Below are positions 1 to 5,258 of a stretch of 5,292 bases of DNA, piece by piece (position 1 is the first letter of the stretch; the number at the start of each line of letters is the position of its first letter). The notes under the pieces are model-generated. The model was not told where the DNA came from. It saw only the letters and a program-made list of their open reading frames with translations, and ran no database searches. This stretch comes from Mycobacterium sp. (GTDB taxonomy: Bacteria > Actinomycetota > Actinomycetes > Mycobacteriales > Mycobacteriaceae), in the NCBI GenBank assembly GCA_025965815.1, contig JAOPWF010000285.1:1-5292 (forward strand). The letters run 5' to 3'. A program made the position numbers and the translations under genes.

Positions 1-2
1 AT

Positions 3-515
3 GAACACGTCATCGCGGTGCCTGGACGAGGTCTGGCCAGTGCATTGAAGACCCTGTCGCTGGGTCGAATTGGTATCGGCGCGATAGGCGTCGGGATGGG
101 CCAGTGCGCCTTCGACCACGCCGTGGCTCACCTGCTTCGCCGCAGCGCCTTCGGCGCCAAGCTGGGCTCCTTTCAGCACTGGCAGTTCCGCTTCGCCGAA
201 CACGCCATCGCACTGGAGACGGCTCGATCGCTTTATCAGAAGGCTGCCCGCAAGTCCGACGATCGCGACGCACCCGAGCCGGAGGCCGCGATGGCAAAGG
301 TGACCGGCAGCCGGGTCGCGGTCGATATTGCCCGCGACGCGATTCAGGTACACGGAGCTTACGGCTTCGTGCGCCAGCTGCCCGCCGACGGAAGCATCAA
401 CCACCTCGAATCGATCTGGCGTGACAGCAAGGTCGGCGAGATCTATGAGGGCGCAAATGAAGTACAGCTGTGGAGCATCGCCCGAATCGCACTGGGGCGC
501 GATGTCACCGGCTGA
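3..515 (+). CDS. Acyl-CoA dehydrogenase, C-terminal part (5' end outside window)
   Basis: The reading frame is open from the first complete codon, so the gene starts upstream; about 170 C-terminal residues are visible. Acyl-CoA dehydrogenases are cytosolic FAD enzymes that put an alpha-beta double bond into acyl-CoA thioesters and pass electrons to ETF. What is seen is the C-terminal helical domain. A basic residue followed by SAFGAKLGSFQ (near 140-175) matches the family R-x-x-FG-x-x-L-x-x-FQ motif. IQVHGAYGF (near 343-369) matches the flavin-contacting VQ-x-HGGYG motif. WRDSKVGEIYEGANEVQ lies near the end. The Glu of YEG, at 447-449, is in the position of the catalytic base of medium-chain enzymes, so this part looks intact. 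The protein ends 21 residues after that Glu, as is normal. The gene converges on the minus-strand cluster and is probably functionally separate from it. The acyl substrate cannot be told from this fragment. Confidence 0.93.
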   Translation, partial: EHVIAVPGRGLASALKTLSLGRIGIGAIGVGMGQCAFDHAVAHLLRRSAFGAKLGSFQHWQFRFAEHAIALETARSLYQKAARKSDDRDAPEPEAAMAKVTGSRVAVDIARDAIQVHGAYGFVRQLPADGSINHLESIWRDSKVGEIYEGANEVQLWSIARIALGRDVTG

Positions 516-613
516 CACCGTTCGAACCCCTCCGTGATGTCCGCGACGGCGGCGAATGCCCTTTCTGATCCGGTGATGACGATCGCACCGAGCTGGAGCG
601 GCGCTGCACCGGG

Positions 614-637
614 CTGGGCGGCCTACCCGCCGCCCGG
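614..637 (+). terminator. Possible terminator of the acyl-CoA dehydrogenase transcript
   Basis: A 9-bp GC-rich stem (614-622 with 629-637, one T-G wobble) encloses a 6-base loop. It is followed by GTTTGTAT, a weak T-rich tail. It lies about 100 bases past the acyl-CoA dehydrogenase stop, where a terminator would be expected. The weak tail keeps confidence moderate. Confidence 0.4.
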
Positions 638-903
638 GTTTGTATAGACACCGATCCGGGTGAAGCCGGGCATGATAACTGACGTGCTCCACGGAATGAG
701 CAACCCCCGGTGCGTTGGTCCACTCACCGCGACTCGATCAAAAACAGCGCGACCGAACTCGGGTGCTCGCCGGCACGGTACGCGACGGCCCAGCAGGCTT
801 GCGGGTCATTTTGACCCCACCCCCGCATCGTGTACCCCACACCGAGTGAGTTGGAATCCAAGCGGCCAAAGCAAGTTTCGCCATCCGCCGCACAAACACA
901 GCA

Positions 904-936
904 TCGCGGCTTATGCGGTTGACCCATAAGTCGCGA
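904..936 (-). terminator. Long hairpin, possible terminator of the minus-strand cluster
   Basis: Bases 904-915 pair with 925-936 in a 12-bp stem around a 9-base loop. The one imperfect position is a G-U wobble in plus-strand RNA and an A-C mismatch in minus-strand RNA. In the minus direction the stem is followed by TGCTGTGTTTGTG, T-rich but not a true run. It lies about 210 bases past the last gene of the cluster. It could serve either transcript, or be a protein-binding palindrome instead. Confidence 0.35.
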
Positions 937-1145
937 CATGTCTGCGGTGAGACGTATCCCTCGTGTTGCGCAACCGGTAGCGACGCGGTCGGCGGATGGC
1001 GTCCGATGAACAAGAAACCTATCGGCGACGCATTGCACGTGCACCGCTCTGGGATAAATCGGCGAAGGCCGCCAATTCGATTGGCCGCGGGAGTCCACGG
1101 GTTTTCGCCACGTACCGCCATTCACCCACGCGGCAGTCATCACTG

Positions 1146-1727
1146 TCAGGCAGGCGCGGGTACTTCGAATAAGTTCAGGATGGCACACACCGAGTGGTAA
1201 ACGCCGATGAGTGCGACGATGTCAAACAATCCCGTTGCGCCGAAGGCGTTTTGGGCTTCACGGTACAGCTCGTCATCGACGCGATGGCCGGTTGATAATT
1301 GCTGTGCTACGCGGCCCGCGATCTTCTCATGCGCACTCAGGTCGTCGGGCAGAGCGCCGCTCACCAGTGCCGTGATGGACTTCGTGGATAGGCCGGCCTG
1401 GTGCGCCAGCGCCGAATGAGCGTAGAGCTCGAATCGGGCATCCCACTGCGCGCCCACCGCCAAGATCACGACTTCGCGCACCCGATCCGAAAGTGATGTC
1501 TGGCTTTGGGCGGTCGAGGAAAACTCCCAGAGTTTCAATGCCACCTGCGGGCGCAACAGAAACGGGTTGAACGGCCCGATGGGGCGTCCGTCCGGCGTGG
1601 TAATCCGAAAACCAGCGTCGTGGTGCGTAGCCGTCACCGCGTCAACCAGTTGTCGTTGCGCCCCGGTGAAGTCGGCGGGATCGACGAGCGGGAGGCGCCC
1701 ACCAAGGGCGTCGGTTTCAAAAGTCAT
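1146..1727 (-). CDS. Carboxymuconolactone decarboxylase-family (AhpD-like) protein
   Basis: The 193-residue protein belongs to the alpha-helical carboxymuconolactone decarboxylase/AhpD superfamily. The core is residues 79-115: LSDRVREVVILAVG, then QWDARFELYAHSALA and AGLS, the usual helix-turn-helix pair with a conserved acidic residue (E100) and His (H104). GPFNPFLLRP (51-60) is a typical N-terminal motif of the longer family members. The CxxC peroxidase pair of AhpD is absent, with no Cys in the core, so thiol peroxidase activity is unlikely. True PcaC decarboxylases are shorter (about 130 residues), so the exact reaction is unknown. The ATG start is supported by AGGAG at 1736-1740, 8 bases upstream. 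It begins 62 bases after the monooxygenase stop on the same strand, so co-transcription is likely. A role in the same aromatic pathway is inferred from context only. Confidence 0.88.
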   Translation of the reverse strand: MTFETDALGGRLPLVDPADFTGAQRQLVDAVTATHHDAGFRITTPDGRPIGPFNPFLLRPQVALKLWEFSSTAQSQTSLSDRVREVVILAVGAQWDARFELYAHSALAHQAGLSTKSITALVSGALPDDLSAHEKIAGRVAQQLSTGHRVDDELYREAQNAFGATGLFDIVALIGVYHSVCAILNLFEVPAPA

Positions 1728-1789
1728 GGTGATCGCTCCTGTCGGCCGTTGGCTGGCGGTGCTGTCGCGGGGCTAGCGTTCCAGCACGC

Positions 1790-2941
1790 TCAGCCGTTGA
1801 TCTGGTCGTCCTCGAAAAGCCAGCTGAGTGTGTTGGCGCTAAATGCCTCACCGCGGATCATGGCGTGGTCTCGTGCACGCTGCTCGGGCCCGTCAGCGAG
1901 GTGGTAGACGACATTGTTGTCGTAGGACAACCTCTGAATTCGTGAGGCACGAGGCAGGCGAATCTGTTCGTAGCGGCGGAGCGCGGCCCCAAGGTCAGCG
2001 CCTCCCGCGAGACACTGTGCGAGCACAGCGGCGTCCTCTATCGCCTGGGCGGCACCCTGTGCCATGAACGGGAGCATGGGGTGGCAGGCGTCGCCGACCA
2101 GCGCGACAGCCGATGCGAGCCAGGTTGGCAATGGCTCGCGGTCATAGAGTCCCCACCGATAGATCGGTCCGGCGACCCGATCCAGCAGGCTGGTCACTTC
2201 CGGTGACCAGCCCTTGAACGCGTTCCGCAACTCGTCCGGATCACCTGGCGCAGTCCAGGATTCCGTTCGCCAGTCCGACGCGGTGTCTACACAGACGAGG
2301 TTGAGGTAACGACTGCCGCGGCCGACTGGGTAAGCGACCAAGTGGCGGTCAGGACCGAGCCAGTTGCGCACCGTGTGCTCGACGCCGTCGCTGGGTACCA
2401 CCGCCCGGTAGGCGCACATACCCGAGAATCGGGCTGGCGCATCACCGATGGCGCGGGACCTGACTGTGGAGTGGATGCCGTCGCAGCCGAGCACCAGGTC
2501 GGCCTCCAGCCGCATTCCATCCGCAGTGGACACCGCCGCGCCGCCAGGCGTGGCGCTTACATCGGTCACCTCGGTGCCCAGCATCATGTCTTCGGACGGC
2601 TGTGCGGCGGCGAGCATCTCGATCAAGTCTGGTCGGTACAGGGTGTAGTACGGGGAGCCGAACCGCCCGAGCAGTTCCTTTGTTGGCCATTCGGTGAGCA
2701 CGGCGTCGTCGGCCCAGCGAAGGAAGCGCACAGCCTCGGGTGCCACGGCTATCTGATCCAGTTTTTCGCCGAGGCCCAATCGCGTCAACACGCGAGTTGC
2801 ATTAGGTCCGAGCTGCACGCCGGCGCCGACTTCGCCGAACTGCTCCGCGCGCTCGATCACTTGCACGGACCAGCCGGTCTGTCGCAAGGCGATGGCTGCA
2901 GCGAGTCCACCGATGCCGCCACCGACAATAATCGCCCGCAT
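1790..2941 (-). CDS. FAD-dependent aromatic-ring monooxygenase (salicylate/3-hydroxybenzoate/6-hydroxynicotinate hydroxylase type)
   Basis: The 383-residue protein is a class A, single-component flavoprotein hydroxylase. Such enzymes use NAD(P)H and O2 to hydroxylate phenolic or aromatic acids in the cytosol. The dinucleotide-binding GGGIGG is at residues 7-12, with E30 ending the second strand to hold the FAD ribose. GCDGIHSTVR (152-161) is the DG motif shared by FAD and NAD(P)H binding. GDACHPMLPFMAQGA (283-297) is the second FAD motif, with D284 contacting the ribityl chain, followed by the usual AIEDA helix (300-304). All key motifs are intact and the length is full. The ATG start has AAGGGAG at 2949-2955, 7 bases upstream. 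Lying after an aromatic aldehyde dehydrogenase, it plausibly acts on the acid that enzyme makes. Salicylate 1-hydroxylase, 3-hydroxybenzoate 6-hydroxylase and 6-hydroxynicotinate 3-monooxygenase are all possible; sequence reading alone cannot choose between them. Confidence 0.93.
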   Translation of the reverse strand: MRAIIVGGGIGGLAAAIALRQTGWSVQVIERAEQFGEVGAGVQLGPNATRVLTRLGLGEKLDQIAVAPEAVRFLRWADDAVLTEWPTKELLGRFGSPYYTLYRPDLIEMLAAAQPSEDMMLGTEVTDVSATPGGAAVSTADGMRLEADLVLGCDGIHSTVRSRAIGDAPARFSGMCAYRAVVPSDGVEHTVRNWLGPDRHLVAYPVGRGSRYLNLVCVDTASDWRTESWTAPGDPDELRNAFKGWSPEVTSLLDRVAGPIYRWGLYDREPLPTWLASAVALVGDACHPMLPFMAQGAAQAIEDAAVLAQCLAGGADLGAALRRYEQIRLPRASRIQRLSYDNNVVYHLADGPEQRARDHAMIRGEAFSANTLSWLFEDDQING

Positions 2942-2954
2942 GGTTTGGCTCCCT

Positions 2955-2988
2955 TCTACGTTCTTCTACGTTGACCCTCTACGTTGAC
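2955..2988 (-). repeat. Three direct repeats of AACGTAGA beside the monooxygenase ribosome site
   Basis: Read on the minus strand, AACGTAGA occurs three times (2978-2985, 2965-2972, 2955-2962). The two upstream copies are longer, GTCAACGTAGA, and start 13 bases apart; the third starts 10 bases after the second. The last copy abuts AAGGGAG of the ribosome site. This could be a binding site for a DNA- or RNA-binding regulator, or simply slippage duplication. I find no clear promoter here: the TAGAGG and TAGAAG pieces lack the final T of a -10 box. Confidence 0.65.
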
Positions 2989-3019
2989 GCAACCTGCATT
3001 GATGTGTCGGCGCGCCTGG

Positions 3020-3106
3020 CTACTTGGTTCGGACGAGCACCGCCTTCATCAGGCGAACGGGTCCAAAAACCTTCGCCCACAACGCAGGGCGAAATTGAAC
3101 GAGCAC
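3020..3106 (-). CDS. Candidate 28-residue small ORF (leader peptide?) before the monooxygenase
   Basis: A GTG codon at 3104-3106 is preceded, after 7 bases, by GGAGGA (3114-3119), one of the best ribosome sites in the window. The frame closes with TAG after 28 codons. An in-frame TGA five codons before the GTG rules out a longer version. The peptide has six Arg/Lys and no Asp/Glu, with many Val, Leu, Phe and Trp, so it would be cationic and amphipathic. It starts 50 bases after the aldehyde dehydrogenase stop and ends 78 bases before the monooxygenase start. Its codons overlap a terminator-like hairpin (3065-3093). It may be a regulatory leader peptide, a small protein, or chance. Its last nine residues, MKAVLVRTK, resemble the first residues of zinc or quinone-type alcohol dehydrogenases, so a gene remnant is another reading. 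Confidence 0.4.
   Translation of the reverse strand: MLVQFRPALWAKVFGPVRLMKAVLVRTK
3041..3055 (-). other. Small hairpin sharing an arm with the upstream terminator-like stem
   Basis: In minus-strand RNA, CGCCU and AGGCG form a 5-bp stem with a 5-base loop. The first arm, extended to UUCGCC (3052-3057), could instead pair with the GGCGAA arm of the hairpin at 3072-3093, giving a 6-bp alternative helix. The two structures are therefore mutually exclusive on paper. Confidence 0.3.
3065..3093 (-). terminator. Intrinsic terminator-like hairpin between aldehyde dehydrogenase and monooxygenase genes
   Basis: In minus-strand RNA, UUCGCCC (3093-3087) pairs perfectly with GGGCGAA (3078-3072) around an 8-base loop. 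Two G residues and then UUUUU (3069-3065) follow. This is the standard arrangement of a Rho-independent terminator, though the 7-bp stem is modest. It lies about 60 bases past the aldehyde dehydrogenase stop and inside the 28-codon ORF. It may end part of the transcripts, lowering monooxygenase expression, or act as a conditional attenuator. Confidence 0.5.
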
Positions 3107-3156
3107 AGGAAAGTCCTCCGATCAATTTGCGTCGGCTTGGATGAACGCGCGTCGGG

Positions 3157-4620
3157 TCAAAGGGGATAATGCCGACCACCGTCCTGAACGGTGACCCACC
3201 GGAGTTCGGTGAATTCCTCGAGGGCCGCACGCGAGCCGAACCGCCCGAAGCCGCTGTCACCTACACCCCCGAATGGCATCCGCGCCTCGTCATGCACGGT
3301 CGCCCCATTGATGTGGCAGATGCCGGATTTGATCCGCTTGGCCAGTTCAAGCGCGTGTGCCACATCAGAACTGAAGATGGCGCTCGACAATCCGTAGCGG
3401 GTGTCGTTGGCGATCTCGACCGCGGCTTCCTCGGAATCGGCCGCGATGATGGACGCGATCGGCCCGAATGATTCCTCGCGATATATCCGCATTTTCGGGG
3501 TCACGCCTCCCAGCACGGTCGGCGCGAAGAACAAACCATTGCGATCGCCTCCGGTTAGGACCTGTGCGCCGAGGTCGACAGCGTCCTGGATCAACGACTC
3601 GATATGCGCGCAGGCGGCCTCGTTTACCACCGAACCGATCTGGGTGGCCGGATCTGTAGGGTCGCCGACCACGAGTGATGCGGCACGCCGCGTCAGCTTT
3701 TTTGTGAACTCGTCGAGCACCTCGGCCGCAACGATCAGCCGCTCGGTCGACATGCAGATCTGCCCCTGGTTCATGAACGCACCGAAGACAGCGGCATCCA
3801 CCGCATAGTCGATGACCGCATCGCGAAGCACCAGCAGTGGCGCGCTGCCGCCGAGTTCGAGCACCACGCGCTTGAGGTGTCTGCCGGCCAACTCTCCGAT
3901 GATGCGGCCAACGCGCGTGGAACCGGTGAAGTTTATGCGCCGTACCGCGGGGTGCGCCACGAGCCGTTCGACGATCTGGGGACCATCTTCGACGGCATTG
4001 GTGATCAGACTGATCGCGCCAGCCGGCAGGCCAGCGTCGTGGAGTGCGCGGGCGATCTCGGCGTGGGTGGCCGGGGTCTGCTCGGATGCCTTGAGAATCA
4101 CCGTGTTTCCGTACGCGAGCGGCATTGCCACCGATCGCACGCCAAGTATCAGCGGTGCATTCCATGGCGCAATGCCCACGGTTACGCCTGCCGGTTGGCG
4201 AAGACCCAGAGCCGTCAGGCCTGGCACGTCGGATGGAATCACCTCGCCCACCATCGAATAGGCCTGTGCGGCAGCTTCCCGCAGTATCGCAGCCGAATCA
4301 AGAACGTTGAATTGGCACCACAGCGCAACCCCACCCATCTCCGCGGCTATCAACGCCGCGATATCTGCGCTGCGTTCCACCAGCAGCTGAGCGGCCCTCT
4401 CCAATATGGCCCGCCGCTGTGCCGGATTGGTCACCGCCCATTCATCCATCGCATCTGCGGCGGCGTCTACGGCGCGGTCAACATCGGAAAGAGTCGCCGC
4501 GGCCACCGTCGCAATTGGCCTACCAGTGACGTTCGAAGTGGTGGTAAAGATCCTGCCGGAGCTCGCCGGGCTCCACCGGCCCTCGATGAGTAGCTCAACA
4601 TTGCAAAGGTTTTCGCTCAC
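3157..4620 (-). CDS. Aromatic aldehyde dehydrogenase (salicylaldehyde/vanillin/benzaldehyde dehydrogenase type)
   Basis: The 487-residue protein is a full-length NAD(P)-dependent aldehyde dehydrogenase, which oxidises aldehydes to acids through a thiohemiacetal on a catalytic Cys. N154 (in APWNAP) is the oxyanion-hole Asn. K177 and E180 lie in the cofactor-binding KASEQTPAT segment. GSTRVG (233-238) is the nucleotide-binding turn. E255 (in LELGG) is the general base, C289 (in GQICM) the nucleophile, and E383 (in EESFGP) contacts the nicotinamide ribose. Three stretches match my recollection of salicylaldehyde and vanillin dehydrogenases: the HLKRVVLELGG stretch, the NQGQICMSTERLIV segment and the HYPL C-terminus. 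S259 replaces the common Lys or Asn after ELGG. GTG is chosen as start because AGGAG (4627-4631) lies 6 bases upstream and the N-terminus then has normal length. It is first in the minus-strand cluster, behind a probable promoter and operator. Confidence 0.94.
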   Translation of the reverse strand: MSENLCNVELLIEGRWSPASSGRIFTTTSNVTGRPIATVAAATLSDVDRAVDAAADAMDEWAVTNPAQRRAILERAAQLLVERSADIAALIAAEMGGVALWCQFNVLDSAAILREAAAQAYSMVGEVIPSDVPGLTALGLRQPAGVTVGIAPWNAPLILGVRSVAMPLAYGNTVILKASEQTPATHAEIARALHDAGLPAGAISLITNAVEDGPQIVERLVAHPAVRRINFTGSTRVGRIIGELAGRHLKRVVLELGGSAPLLVLRDAVIDYAVDAAVFGAFMNQGQICMSTERLIVAAEVLDEFTKKLTRRAASLVVGDPTDPATQIGSVVNEAACAHIESLIQDAVDLGAQVLTGGDRNGLFFAPTVLGGVTPKMRIYREESFGPIASIIAADSEEAAVEIANDTRYGLSSAIFSSDVAHALELAKRIKSGICHINGATVHDEARMPFGGVGDSGFGRFGSRAALEEFTELRWVTVQDGGRHYPL

Positions 4621-4626
4621 GCCGCG

Positions 4627-4632
4627 CTCCTA
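4627..4632 (-). promoter_or_regulatory. Ribosome binding site of the aldehyde dehydrogenase, overlapping an upstream stop codon
   Basis: In the minus direction TAGGAG reads as both the TAG stop of the 18-codon upstream ORF (4632-4630) and the AGGAG ribosome site (4631-4627) for the GTG at 4620-4618. A ribosome ending the short ORF would sit on this site, so translation of the two is probably coupled. Confidence 0.65.
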
Positions 4633-4686
4633 GCGAGCGCCAGTGACAGTCGCTGATCGATTGTTGGGTGTGGAATGAGTGGCCAT
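4630..4686 (-). CDS. Candidate 18-residue upstream ORF before the aldehyde dehydrogenase
   Basis: An ATG at 4684-4686 has AGAGGA (4694-4699) 7 bases upstream. It encodes MATHSTPNNRSATVTGAR and then TAG. The stop codon overlaps the ribosome site of the aldehyde dehydrogenase and ends 9 bases before that gene's GTG. The short ORF and the dehydrogenase are in the same frame, 22 codons apart, with only this amber codon between them. It may be a translated leader coupled to the main gene, or an older N-terminal extension cut off by a nonsense mutation. The peptide has no run of a single amino acid that would suggest classical attenuation. It lies downstream of the predicted promoter, so it would be on the transcript. 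Confidence 0.45.
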   Translation of the reverse strand: MATHSTPNNRSATVTGAR

Positions 4687-4747
4687 CGTGACGTCCTCTC
4701 GACGAGGGATTATTGCCCCGGCTTCGTGGGCCCGGCGGCACGTCACC

Positions 4748-4776
4748 AGCCTAGATCATAGAATATCGATATTCAA
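4748..4776 (-). promoter_or_regulatory. Predicted promoter of the catabolic cluster
   Basis: On the minus strand TTGAAT (4776-4771) and TAGGCT (4753-4748) are 17 bases apart. They fit TTGACA-like -35 and actinobacterial TANNNT -10 boxes. Transcription would start near 4741, about 120 bases before the aldehyde dehydrogenase and 55 before the upstream ORF. TATGAT (4760-4755) is a better single -10 match but lacks a good -35 box. The area is AT-rich against a GC-rich background. Confidence 0.5.
4761..4774. promoter_or_regulatory. Perfect 14-bp palindrome, probable operator
   Basis: GAATATCGATATTC is a perfect inverted repeat. An additional CAATATC half-site (4774-4780) follows directly. It overlaps the predicted -35 box and spacer of the cluster promoter, where a bound repressor would block RNA polymerase. 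TetR-, MarR- or GntR-type dimers use operators of this size; the half-site does not resemble the TGTGA-type Crp site. The regulator is not identified. Confidence 0.55.
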
Positions 4777-5227
4777 TATCCATAGCGATAACAATGCAGA
4801 CAGGTGTGGGTGCGGACAATCGGTGCGATGGGCGCCCCGGAGCCTGCGGTGGTAAGCACGGTTCATGGGCGGTGGTGGGATCGCACCAGTGACGGCCGAC
4901 GGGGCCAGATCGTGACGGGCACTGTGGAGGTCACCGACGCCGCAACCACCCGTCTTGGTGGCGGTTAGACTGCGTCGTCGACCGCTCGAAGGCTCGACAA
5001 CACCTCGCCGAAGTCTTCTAGGGGTCTGAATTAGTTTGGCTCGTTGAGTATTTGGGCGATGGTGCCGGTTCTGCCGATGCCCCCACAGATCGGCAAAAGC
5101 TTATTTTCATGGACTTGTCGCCGAAACGCAGCCCTCGCCGAATATGCGGTCTCCCGGGGCATCACGATATTCGTTATCAGCTGGCGCGCGGCATCGTTGA
5201 ATACCTCGAGTCCGGCGCGCGCAACAG
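4777..5227. other. Intergenic region between the cluster promoter and the Crp-type gene
   Basis: No complete gene is convincing in these 450 bases. A plus-strand frame from GTG 4804 to TAG 4966-4968 gives 54 codons with fairly coding-like codon use (one segment reads HGRWWDRTSDGRRGQ), but it has no good ribosome site and no family I recognise. A minus-strand frame ending at 5031-5033 is listed separately. No clear terminator for the Crp-type gene is seen. The stretch may hold decayed genes. Confidence 0.45.
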
Positions 5228-5258
5228 TTAGCGGGCCCGCCGCGCAAGGCGTTCGGGG
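5031..5258 (-). pseudogene. Unidentified open frame, possible gene remnant
   Basis: A minus-strand frame of 75 codons runs between two TAA codons (5259-5261 and 5031-5033). Its early part reads ARAGLEVFNDAARQLI and it ends in GGIGRTGTIAQILNEPN; the composition is protein-like, including Asn, Ile and Phe, rather than shadow-like. The first GTG/ATG comes only after about 31 codons and has no clear ribosome site. It overlaps the end of the Crp-type gene by about 30 bases in a different frame. It could be the tail of a gene broken by deletion or frameshift, or chance. I do not recognise the family. Confidence 0.25.

Larger units (their letters stand above)
516..1145. other. Convergent intergenic region, no convincing gene
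   Basis: These 630 bases lie between two stop codons of converging genes. Several overlapping frames are open for 70-150 codons on both strands, but none has family motifs or a good ribosome site. Their translations are rich in Arg, Pro, Cys and His in the way of random GC-rich DNA. Two hairpins (614-637 and 904-936) are listed separately. Smaller symmetric pieces are GTTGCGCAAC at 965-974, TGCACGTGCA at 1034-1043 flanked by two copies of ATCGGCGA (1021-1028 and 1058-1065), and a GCCAAT-tcg-ATTGGC hairpin at 1071-1085. I see no insertion-sequence ends. A decayed gene cannot be excluded. Confidence 0.6.

Noticed and set aside
965..1043. Palindromes GTTGCGCAAC and TGCACGTGCA as operators
   Set aside because: Ten-base palindromes occur by chance at this length, and no promoter or gene start lies beside them.
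724..1188. 154-codon minus-strand open frame
   Set aside because: It overlaps the end of the CMD-family gene, has no ribosome site or motif, and shares the area with other long open frames; the translation is rich in Arg, Cys and Trp like random GC-rich DNA.
2342..2974. 210-codon plus-strand open frame
   Set aside because: It is antisense to the monooxygenase, whose motifs are complete; this is the usual shadow frame of GC-rich genes.
2979..3260. 93-codon minus-strand frame spanning the aldehyde dehydrogenase end and the gap after it
   Set aside because: It is out of frame with the real gene over about 100 bases, has a shadow-like composition and no supporting ribosome site.
3877..4593. 238-codon plus-strand open frame
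   Set aside because: It is antisense to the aldehyde dehydrogenase, which has all catalytic residues; the frame has no family features.
4618..4686. ATG at 4686 as the true aldehyde dehydrogenase start
   Set aside because: An in-frame TAG at 4630-4632 interrupts it, and the GTG at 4620 has its own ribosome site and gives the normal N-terminal length.
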